A stretch of DNA of 35,192 nt, taken from contig JASJGS010000063.1 in NCBI GenBank assembly GCA_033791445.1, positions 1 to 35,192 on the forward strand, written 5' to 3'. This document shows, in pieces, positions 24,803-34,000 of this stretch. The translations under genes and the position numbers were made by a program. Source of the DNA: JANTGF01 sp033791445 (GTDB lineage: Bacteria > Bacteroidota > Bacteroidia > Bacteroidales > VadinHA17). The first letter of the stretch is position 1; every line of letters starts with the position of its first letter. Below the pieces are notes generated by a model, which saw only the letters and a program-made list of their open reading frames with translations, was not told the origin of the DNA and searched no databases.

Positions 24803-26446
24803 ATGGCAAAAGAATTAAAATTTAACATAGAGGCCCGTGATATCTTGAAAAAGGGCGTTGATAGACTTGCTGACGCTGTGAAGGTAACTTTAGGTCCAAA
24901 AGGTCGCAATGTTATTATTGATAAAAAATTTGGTGCTCCACAAATCACAAAAGATGGTGTTACTGTTGCAAAAGAAATTGAGCTTGCAGACGCATTTGAA
25001 AATATGGGTGCACAAATGGTAAAAGAAGTAGCCTCTAAAACAAACGATGATGCTGGTGATGGTACAACAACTGCTACCGTTCTTGCACAGTCTATTATTT
25101 CTGTGGGTTTGAAGAATGTTACCGCTGGCGCAAATCCGATGGATTTGAAAAGGGGTATCGATGCAGCTGTTGCTGAGGTTACAAAAAGCCTTGTAAAACA
25201 AACCAGAAATATTGGGGACAATGGTGAAAGGATTGAGCAGATTGCAAGAGTATCAGCTAACGGTGATGTTTCAATTGGTAAATTGATTGCTGAAGCGATG
25301 GATAAGGTTAAGAAAGAAGGAGTAATTACTGTTGAAGAAGCCAAAGGAACTGAAACAACCGTTGAGGTTGTTGAAGGAATGCAGTTTGACAGGGGTTATA
25401 TTTCTCCTTATTTTATTACAGATGCTGATAAAATGGAAACTATTCTGGATCATCCGTACATTTTACTACACGATAAAAAGATCTCAACAATGAAAGATCT
25501 TTTACCTATTCTTGAAGCTACCTCTCAAGCTGGAAGGCCTTTGTTAATTATTGCTGAAGATGTTGATGGTGAAGCATTGGCTACATTGGTCGTAAATAAA
25601 CTTCGTGGATCTCTCAAAATTGCAGCTGTTAAGGCTCCAGGCTTTGGCGACAGAAGAAAAGAAATGCTTGAGGATATCGCAATTCTTACTGGTGGTACAG
25701 TTATTTCAGATGAAAAAGGTCTGAAACTTGAAACTACCACTCTTGAGATGCTTGGTGAAACTGAAAAAGTTGCCATAGATAAAGAAAACACAACTATCGT
25801 AAATGGTGCTGGATCACAGGATAATATCAGTGCAAGGGTTGGTCAGATTAAAAAGCAGATAGAATCAACTACTTCAGACTATGATAAAGAAAAACTTCAG
25901 GAAAGATTAGCAAAATTGTCCGGTGGCGTTGCTGTACTTTATATTGGGGCTGCCTCTGAAATGGAAATGAAAGAAAAGAAAGATCGCGTTGATGATGCAT
26001 TAAATGCTACACGTGCTGCAGTGGAAGAAGGTGTTGTTCCTGGTGGTGGTGTTGCTTACCTAAGAGCAGTTGATAGCTTGAGTAGTGTTGAAGTTGAGAA
26101 TGAAGATCAGGAAACTGGAATCCAAATCATCAAACGTGCTCTGGAAGAGCCTATTCGTCAGATTTCTGAAAACGCTGGTGTGGAAGGTTCAATCGTTGTT
26201 CAAAAAGTAAAAGAAGGTAAGAAAGATTTTGGTTTTAATGCTAGTAAAGAAGTATATGAAGATTTGTTCAAGGCTGGTGTTATTGATCCAACAAAAGTTG
26301 TTAGGGTAGCCATTGAAAATGCTGCTTCTATTGCAGGAATGTTCCTTACAACCGAATGTGTTATTGCAGACGAAAAAGATGATACTCCTCCTATGCCTCC
26401 TATGGGTGGCGCGCCAGGAATGGGCGGAATGGGTGGAATGATGTAA
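24803..26446 (+). CDS. groEL: Chaperonin GroEL
   Basis: 547 aa ATP-dependent folding chamber subunit; double heptamer in the cytoplasm. Present are the nucleotide-binding motif VTLGPKGRNV, DAGDGTTTATVLAQ with the catalytic aspartate, the apical-domain block, and the conserved SGGVAVLYIGAASEMEMKEK with the following RVDDALNATRAAVEEG. The C-terminal tail GMGGMGGMM is the usual Gly-Met repeat. Length and start are typical. It is cotranscribed with groES and closed by a strong terminator. Confidence 0.98.
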   Translation: MAKELKFNIEARDILKKGVDRLADAVKVTLGPKGRNVIIDKKFGAPQITKDGVTVAKEIELADAFENMGAQMVKEVASKTNDDAGDGTTTATVLAQSIISVGLKNVTAGANPMDLKRGIDAAVAEVTKSLVKQTRNIGDNGERIEQIARVSANGDVSIGKLIAEAMDKVKKEGVITVEEAKGTETTVEVVEGMQFDRGYISPYFITDADKMETILDHPYILLHDKKISTMKDLLPILEATSQAGRPLLIIAEDVDGEALATLVVNKLRGSLKIAAVKAPGFGDRRKEMLEDIAILTGGTVISDEKGLKLETTTLEMLGETEKVAIDKENTTIVNGAGSQDNISARVGQIKKQIESTTSDYDKEKLQERLAKLSGGVAVLYIGAASEMEMKEKKDRVDDALNATRAAVEEGVVPGGGVAYLRAVDSLSSVEVENEDQETGIQIIKRALEEPIRQISENAGVEGSIVVQKVKEGKKDFGFNASKEVYEDLFKAGVIDPTKVVRVAIENAASIAGMFLTTECVIADEKDDTPPMPPMGGAPGMGGMGGMM

Positions 26447-26468
26447 TAATATTATTATTTCGCAATAC

Positions 26469-26494
26469 AAAACCGGGGAATTCCCCGGTTTTTT
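26469..26494 (+). terminator. Intrinsic terminator after groEL
   Basis: A GC-rich stem aaccgggg (26471-26478) and ccccggtt (26483-26490) over the loop aatt, flanked by A on the left and followed by a T-run. It lies 24 bases after the groEL stop. Confidence 0.92.
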
Positions 26495-26562
26495 GTTTTT
26501 ATATAAAATAAAAAGGCTAACTTATTGCTTGAAGTAAAATGGCTCCCAAACAGCTTTATTGT

Positions 26563-26570
26563 TAAATTTG
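26563..26570 (+). promoter_or_regulatory. -7 promoter box upstream of the 26586 gene
   Basis: TAAATTTG, an exact TAnnTTTG match, 15 bases before the ATG at 26586. No -33 TTTG is seen at the usual spacing. Confidence 0.5.
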
Positions 26571-26585
26571 TAAAAACCTGTAAAA

Positions 26586-27407
26586 ATGTTTTATCAAATA
26601 ATTAGAAATAAGCCCATCCTGCTTGTAGTCACAATCTTTTTAATGTTTTGTAATCAAATATATGCTGGCTGGATCATATATGAAAAGAGTTATGAGTCAG
26701 GGTCTGATAATGAAGCGAAGTATGTGTATTTTATCCAGGATCAACAACTAAAGCTAGTGGAGGATGACCTGGAAACCATCTTTAATTTGAAGAACAATTC
26801 TGTAACTTTTATTATTCCTTCAAAATCCATTTATTGGAAGGGTTCTGTGGATGATTATAATTCAGGATATAAGAATGTTGTAAATAAATATTTTGAAGAA
26901 CAATTAAAAGATACACCCAAAGAAAAGGTGGAAATGGCCAGGGCAACTTATGAATATTATCTGGCCAATTTACAAGATTCAACCAATATGAATCAAAATG
27001 ATCTAGACATGTTAATCTTGAATACAGGTAAAAAAGCAAAAATTGCCGGATATAACTCCATGATGTTTGGTCTGTATGTAAATAAAGACCTTCGAAAGGA
27101 GGTTTGGATTTCAAAGGAAATTAATATGAACCATACTTTTGATATGGTAAAATACAATGGAATGCTAAATAAAATTGGAATGGGGATGATGGATGACCTA
27201 AATTCTCGCGCAAGTAAAGCCTATGCTCAACTCTTACAATCTGGTTTCCTAATGAAAACCGTTGAATTTGGGTATGAACTTAGTTTTACCAGAGAAGTTT
27301 ATAAGGTAAAACAAAAGGATTTAAAACCAAATAGGTTTTCTCCTCCGGAAAAATATACAGAAGTGGCTTTTTCAGACCTTGGTTTATTCGATCTTCCTGC
27401 CAAATAG
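26586..27407 (+). CDS. Exported protein of unknown function, DUF4412-like
   Basis: 273 aa. A signal peptide (hydrophobic core about residues 11-27, cleavage near IYA) sends it across the inner membrane. The rest has the look of a lipoprotein-carrier-like beta-sheet protein. Alternating strands such as YVYFIQDQQLKLVEDD and FIIPSKSIYWKG are followed by a helix with the middle block ARATYEYYLANLQ. The pattern of a protein that reports changes in a bound ligand (IAGYNSMMFG, then KEVWISKEIN) resembles DUF4412. I give this as a resemblance only. It has its own promoter box and ends 21 bases before a convergent gene. Confidence 0.65.
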   Translation: MFYQIIRNKPILLVVTIFLMFCNQIYAGWIIYEKSYESGSDNEAKYVYFIQDQQLKLVEDDLETIFNLKNNSVTFIIPSKSIYWKGSVDDYNSGYKNVVNKYFEEQLKDTPKEKVEMARATYEYYLANLQDSTNMNQNDLDMLILNTGKKAKIAGYNSMMFGLYVNKDLRKEVWISKEINMNHTFDMVKYNGMLNKIGMGMMDDLNSRASKAYAQLLQSGFLMKTVEFGYELSFTREVYKVKQKDLKPNRFSPPEKYTEVAFSDLGLFDLPAK

Positions 27408-27428
27408 ACCTGCGACTAATGAGTTTGG

Positions 27429-28718
27429 CTATCCTGCAATTTCAAGTATAGCTTCAACCAGGTAATCCATTTTGTGAATTGGAGTATAAATATTGGGTGT
27501 TACCCTAACACCATTAATATTCTCCCATACTATTGCTACAGTATAGATTTTATATTTACTAAATAACTGCCTTTGGATTTCTGCAGGTTCCATTCCTTCA
27601 ATTCCAAAATTGCCTAACCCACATGCATACTCCGGTTTGAAAGATGTATAAAATTTCACTTTAGGATGATCTTTAATCCTTGTCATCCAATAGTCTTTGA
27701 GGTATCTTAACCTTGCTTCTTTTCTATCTCTTCCTATCAGGTAATAGTAATCAATGGCTTTACCTATGGCCATTTCAGCCGGCATTGAGCGTGTACCCAA
27801 AGCTTCAAACTTTCGAATATCATCACTTTCGGGATCCCCGGGAGCAAGTCTTGGCCATATCTTACTTATTTTATCTTTTTTCACATACAGGAAACCGGTA
27901 CCAAATGGAGCATATAACCATTTATGCAAACTTGTTCCAAAATAATCACATTCCAGTTCTGGCACTGAAAAATTCAGGTGGGCAAAACTATGTGCTCCGT
28001 CTACCATTACCTCTATTCCCCTGTCATGTGCAGCCTGGGTAATTTTTTTTACTGGCAAAATTTGTCCAGACCAGTTAATAATATGCATAATCTCGATGAT
28101 CTTTGTTTTCTCTGTAAAAGCCTCTTTATAAAGTTTTACAATTTCATTGTCATCTTCAATGGGCTGGTCAAGACTTATCCATTTTAATACAATACCATCT
28201 CTCTTCTCTCTTTGTCTCCAGGCATTTATCATGTTAGGGTAATCCTGCTTGGTGAGAACAACCTCATCTCCTGGCTTTAGGTCCAATCCAAAAATCACTG
28301 TTTCCAAGGCCTCGGTCGTATTTCTTTGGATGGCAATTTCCTCAGGAGAACAACCAGCCAACTCTGCAAGCCCCTTTCTTACATTTTCTCTCCCTGAATC
28401 AACAATCCTCCACATATAATAAGCTGGCCCCTCATTGCTTACCCGGTTATAATGTTCAAATATATCCTGTACAACCTTCGGTTGTGGACAGACACCACCA
28501 TTATTCATATTAATAACATTTGGTGATACAGTGAAAGATTGTTGCACCCAGTGCCAGAAATCTTCGTTCCCTGCCGTATCTTGAGGAGATTGGTTTCCAA
28601 TCATATTGACCGCATTTTCCAGTTGATTGGAACCATGCAATTTGAAAAAACTACCCATAGCAAACAAGCCTGTAGCAGTTGCTGACTTTCTTAAAAAATT
28701 CCTTCGATTTGTATTCAT
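27429..28718 (-). CDS. Tat-signal class V aminotransferase (isopenicillin-N-epimerase-like)
   Basis: 429 aa PLP enzyme of the class V aminotransferase/cysteine-desulfurase superfamily. An N-terminal twin-arginine signal (NRRNFLRKS, then a hydrophobic stretch to residue 25) predicts export of the folded, cofactor-loaded protein. The PLP-binding features are intact: NTTEAL (phosphate), D240 and H243 in VDGAHS, and K266 in TSLHKWLYAP (Schiff base). The closest family type is isopenicillin-N epimerase-like; the real substrate is unknown, and selenocysteine lyase-like activity is an alternative. It is convergent with the exported unknown protein. The start at 28718 is the first in-frame ATG and carries the RR motif. 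Confidence 0.87.
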   Translation of the reverse strand: MNTNRRNFLRKSATATGLFAMGSFFKLHGSNQLENAVNMIGNQSPQDTAGNEDFWHWVQQSFTVSPNVINMNNGGVCPQPKVVQDIFEHYNRVSNEGPAYYMWRIVDSGRENVRKGLAELAGCSPEEIAIQRNTTEALETVIFGLDLKPGDEVVLTKQDYPNMINAWRQREKRDGIVLKWISLDQPIEDDNEIVKLYKEAFTEKTKIIEIMHIINWSGQILPVKKITQAAHDRGIEVMVDGAHSFAHLNFSVPELECDYFGTSLHKWLYAPFGTGFLYVKKDKISKIWPRLAPGDPESDDIRKFEALGTRSMPAEMAIGKAIDYYYLIGRDRKEARLRYLKDYWMTRIKDHPKVKFYTSFKPEYACGLGNFGIEGMEPAEIQRQLFSKYKIYTVAIVWENINGVRVTPNIYTPIHKMDYLVEAILEIAG

Positions 28719-28833
28719 GTTGCAAAATTTAGTTTTATTGGTCCAGGTTGCCGTAAAAAGTGCCCTTATATAGAGGATGCAAATAAAATTATGTCTTTAA
28801 TCAATGGAACGAAGCTAATTAAAGGGAAATCAA

Positions 28834-28841
28834 TATCTTTG
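28834..28841 (+). promoter_or_regulatory. -7 promoter box upstream of lepA
   Basis: TATCTTTG, an exact TAnnTTTG match. It ends one base before an in-frame ATG at 28843, so that ATG would precede the transcript start. This supports the downstream ATG at 28876 as the true lepA start. Confidence 0.55.
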
Positions 28842-28875
28842 CATGCGTTTTAAATTTACGATTTTAAAATTGGAA

Positions 28876-30663
28876 ATGGAAAATATTAGGAATTTCTGTA
28901 TTATAGCTCATATCGACCATGGGAAAAGTACATTGGCAGATCGATTGTTACAGAAAACCAATACTCTTGATGAACGGGACTTTCAGGACCAGGTGTTAGA
29001 TAGCATGGACATTGAGAGAGAAAGAGGTATTACTATAAAAAGTCATGCCATTCAGATGCAATATGAATTTGAAGGAAGTGAATATATTCTGAATCTTATT
29101 GATACTCCTGGTCATGTTGATTTTTCCTACGAAGTTTCAAGGTCTATTGCTGCCTGTGAGGGGGCACTTCTGATTATTGATGCTACCCAGGGAATACAGG
29201 CCCAGACAATATCCAATTTATACCTGGCTATTGAGCATGACCTAGAGATCATACCGGTCTTAAATAAAATGGACCTTGATAATGCTATGCCTGAAGAGGT
29301 TAAAGACCAGATTGTCGACCTTATCGGATGTTCTGCTGAAGACATTATTGAAGCAAGTGGGAAAACAGGTATGGGTATAGATCGAATTATTGAAGACATC
29401 ATTCATAAGGTCCCAGCACCTTCAGGAGATCCGGATGCTCCATTGCAAGCTTTGATATTTGATTCTGTATTTAATTCCTTCAGGGGCATTTATGCCTATC
29501 TTAGGATAATGAATGGCACTATTCATAAAGGCGATCATGTCAATTTCGTAGCTACTGGTAAAAAGTATTATGCTGATGAAATTGGTGTATTAAAGCTCAA
29601 AACTGATCCCAGAAACAAGCTAAGCGCCGGTGATGTTGGATATATTATTTCAGGGATCAAATCTTCATCAGAAGTTAAAGTCGGAGATACAATTACCCAG
29701 GTTGAAAACCCCTGCGAAAAAGCAATTGAAGGCTTTGAGGATGTAAAACCGATGGTTTTTGCCGGAGTTTACCCTGTTGATGCTGATGATTACGAAGAAT
29801 TGCGCTCTTCTATGGAAAAGCTTCAGCTAAATGATGCTTCACTTACCTATGAGCCTGAATCTTCTGCTGCTCTTGGTTTTGGCTTCCGGTGCGGGTTCCT
29901 GGGACTATTGCATATGGAGATTATCCAGGAGCGCCTTGAAAGAGAATTCAATATGAATGTGATTACTACCGTTCCTAATGTTTCCTATAAAGTAATTACA
30001 ACTAAAAAAGAAATAATTGAAGTTCATAACCCTTCTGGTCTTCCGGCACCGACCATCATTGATCATATTGAAGAGCCAATTATTACAGCCCAGATAATAT
30101 CTAAATCTGAATACCTTGGCTCAGTGATGAACCTTTGTATTGAGAAACGGGGTGTTCTAAAAAACCAGGTTTACCTCACAAGCGATCGTGTAGAACTTAC
30201 ACTAGAAATACCGCTGGCTGAAATTGTATTTGATTTCTACGATAAACTTAAAAGTATTTCCAGGGGATATGCTTCTTTTGATTACTACCAATCAGGCTAT
30301 AGCCAGGCAAATTTGGTTCGGCTGGATACACTCTTAAATGGTGAAATGGTTGATGCCCTTTCCACCCTGATACATAGAGACAATGCCTATGATTTTGGTC
30401 GACGAATGTGCGTAAAATTAAAAGAATTAATCCCCCGCCAGCAATTTGACATTGCCATTCAGGCGGCTATTGGAGCAAAAATAATTTCACGCGAGACAGT
30501 AAAAGCCCTCCGAAAAGATGTAACCGCAAAATGTTATGGTGGTGATATTACCCGAAAAAGAAAATTACTTGAGAAGCAAAAAAAGGGTAAAAAACGTATG
30601 CGTCAGGTAGGCAATGTTGAGATACCACAGCAGGCTTTTCTTGCTGTTCTCAAATTAGATTAA
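28876..30663 (+). CDS. lepA: Elongation factor 4 (LepA)
   Basis: 595 aa GTPase that acts on stalled or mis-translocated ribosomes. Start chosen at ATG 28876: the conserved LepA N-terminus is MENIRNFCIIAHIDHGKST, whereas an ATG at 28843 would add 11 unconserved residues and lies against a -7 box. G1 AHIDHGKST, G2 ERERGITIK, G3 DTPGHVDF and G4 NKMDL are all present, followed by the EF-G-like domains and the LepA-specific C-terminal domain (KDVTAKCYGGDITRKRKLLE, then KKGKKRMRQVGNVEIPQ). Length and motifs are normal. The gene stands alone, between a minus-strand aminotransferase gene and a 379-base gap. Confidence 0.97.
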   Translation: MENIRNFCIIAHIDHGKSTLADRLLQKTNTLDERDFQDQVLDSMDIERERGITIKSHAIQMQYEFEGSEYILNLIDTPGHVDFSYEVSRSIAACEGALLIIDATQGIQAQTISNLYLAIEHDLEIIPVLNKMDLDNAMPEEVKDQIVDLIGCSAEDIIEASGKTGMGIDRIIEDIIHKVPAPSGDPDAPLQALIFDSVFNSFRGIYAYLRIMNGTIHKGDHVNFVATGKKYYADEIGVLKLKTDPRNKLSAGDVGYIISGIKSSSEVKVGDTITQVENPCEKAIEGFEDVKPMVFAGVYPVDADDYEELRSSMEKLQLNDASLTYEPESSAALGFGFRCGFLGLLHMEIIQERLEREFNMNVITTVPNVSYKVITTKKEIIEVHNPSGLPAPTIIDHIEEPIITAQIISKSEYLGSVMNLCIEKRGVLKNQVYLTSDRVELTLEIPLAEIVFDFYDKLKSISRGYASFDYYQSGYSQANLVRLDTLLNGEMVDALSTLIHRDNAYDFGRRMCVKLKELIPRQQFDIAIQAAIGAKIISRETVKALRKDVTAKCYGGDITRKRKLLEKQKKGKKRMRQVGNVEIPQQAFLAVLKLD

Positions 30664-31042
30664 TAGGGAAATAAACGAGATATTCTTCCTTCATCCAACC
30701 AATTAAACGACTAAAACATATAAATATCTTTATTTCTTTTACGAATTTAGGTTCTTAATATTTCGATAATTGAATAGTCTTCAACTCGCTTTTTAAAATA
30801 ATAATAATAGGGTATTCTCTTGTTTGATAGTGTTATACAATTATAAAACAATTGTTCTACAAATATTATTTTGCAGATTGATTTATTTTGAATTCAAATA
30901 ATTGTCTTAACGAATCGATTATGCCACCTACCCCTATTTATTATTCTTATCAATTTTTGTATATTCGAAAACTAAAATGACTTAGTATTTAACCCTGTTA
31001 GGAAATAAGCATTCTTAAGATTGCTCTCAAATTTTATGCTTT
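30664..31042. other. AT-rich intergenic gap before the acyl-CoA dehydratase activase gene
   Basis: 379 bases with no gene, tRNA or strong hairpin. It is very AT-rich. A 10-bp palindrome aacaattgtt lies at about 30847-30856, but nothing else marks it as an operator. No exact TAnnTTTG box was found close to the next start, so the promoter is not located. Confidence 0.55.
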
Positions 31043-34000
31043 ATGGAAAAGAAATATTACCTGGGATTTGACATTGGTTCTATCTCAATAAATACCGTCT
31101 TACTTGATGAGGATAGGAATATTATTGAAAATCATTACGATTTTTGCCATGGAAAACCCTTTCATCTTCTAAAAGACATACTTGCATCTGTACTTTCCAG
31201 GTATTCTGAAAGCTCTATTAAAGCTATTACATTTACCGGTACTGGGGGGAAAGTTGCAAATGAATTACTTGGTGGGCATTTTGTAAACGAAATTATTGCC
31301 CAGTCAGCTTCTGTTGCCAAGTTGTATCCAAATGCTAAAACAGTTATTGAGATGGGAGGAGAAGACTCAAAACTGATCCTGATGCATGGAGGGAAGGATA
31401 ATAAGCCAAGCAGTTTATCAGATTTTACACTAAATAATATATGTGCAGCAGGTACAGGTTCTTTTCTTGACCAGCAAGCAAAGCGGATAGGGGTTTCTAT
31501 TGAAAAAGAGTTTGGTGAAATGGCTTTAAAGTCTGAAAACCCTCCTCGAATTGCAGGACGGTGTAGTGTTTTTGCAAAGTCTGACATGATACACCTTCAG
31601 CAAATTGCTACACCTGTATATGATATTGTGGCAGGTTTGTGTTTTGCTGTAGCAAGAAACTTTATAAGCAGCCTGGGTAAGGGAAAAAAACTTGAGACCC
31701 CTGTTCTTTTCCAGGGAGGTGTTGCTGCCAATGCTGGAGTGGTGAGGGCATTTCGGGAACTTCTAAAAGCAGGCGAGGATGACTTAATTATTCCCGAGTA
31801 CTATGCATCGATGGGAGCCATTGGTGCTCTATATCATATACTGGACGAAGAACAGTCTGAATCAAAGCCATTTAAGGGCCTTGATGAATTGAATGATTAT
31901 TTATCGGGAGATCATGATAGAGGAACCTGGCAGGAAGCCCTAATTGAATCGGCAGCAAAATATGAAAAGGACGTTACACCCATTCCTGAAGATATTGATA
32001 AATTGGAAGTATATCTGGGCCTTGACATAGGTTCATTAAGTACAAATGTTGTATTAATTGATAAAGACAACAACGTTATTTCCCGCCGATATTTGCCAAC
32101 TGCAAGCAAACCTTTAGAAGCTATTCGCAGAGGAATGTCTGAGATATTTAATGAAGTGGGTGACAGGGTTCAGGTAAAAGCTGCCGGGACTACAGGATCA
32201 GGTCGATATCTTACAGGTGATTTTATAGGAGCTGATGCTATCCGAAATGAGATTACTGCCCAGGCTACAGCAGCCATTGCTTATGATTCAAAAGTAGATA
32301 CCATTTTTGAAATTGGTGGTCAGGATTCAAAGTATATCAGTATAGATAATGGTGTTGTTGTCGACTTTGAGATGAACAAGGTTTGTGCGGCAGGAACAGG
32401 TTCGTTTTTAGAGGAACAATCAGAAAAGCTGGATATTAATATTATTGAAGAGTTTGGCAAACTTGCATTAGAAGCTAAAAAACCAGCTAGTCTGGGGAAT
32501 CGTTGCACGGTATTTATGGAGTCAGACCTGAACTCTCTGCAGCAAAAAGGGGTTGAAAAAGAAAATCTAGTAGGTGGACTAGCCTATTCAATCGTGCAAA
32601 ACTATATCCAAAAGGTAGTTCGACAGAAACGAATTGGAGAGCATATTTTTTTCCAGGGTGGGGTCACCAATAATAAATCTGTAGTTGCTGCTTTTGAAAA
32701 AGTTACTGGAAAGAAAATCATTGTTCCCCCTCATTTTGATGTTACAGGTGCGATAGGCGCGGCTATTCTAGCCAGAGATTCCATGAAAAATGGACAAAAA
32801 ACTAAGTTTAAAGGATTTGACATAAGCAAAATCCCTTACACAGTTGACAAGTTTACCTGTAAAGCCTGTTCTAACCAGTGTGAAATACGTCGTATCCGAA
32901 TTGAAGGTGAGAAAAAACCTCTCTATTACGGAGGTAGGTGTGATAAATGGGAAATTGAAGATAGAAAGGGAAAAGGAGTTGGGATTCCGAATTTATTTGA
33001 AGAGAGACTGGCAATGCTTCGGGACGGTTACGAAGAAACGGAAAAGGATGACAGGGTAAGCATTGGGATCCCAAGAGCATTGATGTTATACTACCAGCAA
33101 TTCCCATTTTGGAGAACATTTTTTGAAGAGTTGGGATTTCGGGTAGTGGTTTCATCTGAATCTGACAATCAACTAATAAAGAAATCTTTAGAGATGATTA
33201 TCGCAGAAACCTGTTTCCCTGTTGAGTTGATGCACGGTCATATTATGGATCTATTTGAAAAGGATGTGGACTATGTATTCACACCTTTCATAATAAATGC
33301 AAAAACAGAAGTGGGTAATTCCACCAGTAACTGTAACTGCCCCTGGGTGCAAACTTTCCCCTTTATGGTTAAAGCTGCTATAAATGATGAAAAACAGAAA
33401 GAAAAGTTGCTTGTCCCCACTCTGAATTTCAAGTATTTTGGAAAAGTATTGAATAAAGAATTATCAGACTTCATGTCTGAAAAGTTTGGGGTTTCTAAAA
33501 AGAAGGTTGTATCAGCTATTTCAAAAGCTGATTTGGCGCAGACTACATTCGAAAATAAAGTTATTTTGCGTGGTCAGGAGGTTCTGGATAACTTAGGAGA
33601 TGATAAGGAAGCTCTTGTTGTAATTGGACGGCCATATAACACAGGTGATCCTGCCTTGAATCTAAGTATGGTAGATAAATTAATTAATCAGGACGTCCTA
33701 CCTATCCCAACGGACTTCCTTCCCCTCGGAAGTGAGCATATTCTGCAGGATTATCCACAAATGTATTGGCCAAATGGACAAAAAATTCTGGCAGCTGCAC
33801 GGATTGTTGCTCGAGACAAAAGGCTACATGCAGTTTATATGGGAAATTTCAGATGTGGTCCTGATTCATTTCTTGCACATTTTGTTCATGAGGAAATGGC
33901 AGGAAAACCTTACCTTGAACTTGAAATAGATGAACATAGTGCTGATGCCGGCATGATAACCCGCTATGAGGCATTCCTGGATAGCCTGAGAGGATCTAGA

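Noticed and set aside
24763..25344. 193-codon minus-strand frame opposite groEL
   Set aside because: It is antisense to a highly conserved gene whose codon pattern creates long complementary frames; nothing suggests translation.
30847..30856. 10-bp palindrome aacaattgtt upstream of the acyl-CoA dehydratase activase gene
   Set aside because: Single, short and A/T-rich in a very AT-rich gap, about 190 bases from the start; expected by chance.
31162..31587. 141-codon minus-strand frame inside the acyl-CoA dehydratase activase gene
   Set aside because: The plus-strand reading carries clear ASKHA motifs through the whole stretch, so this is a shadow.
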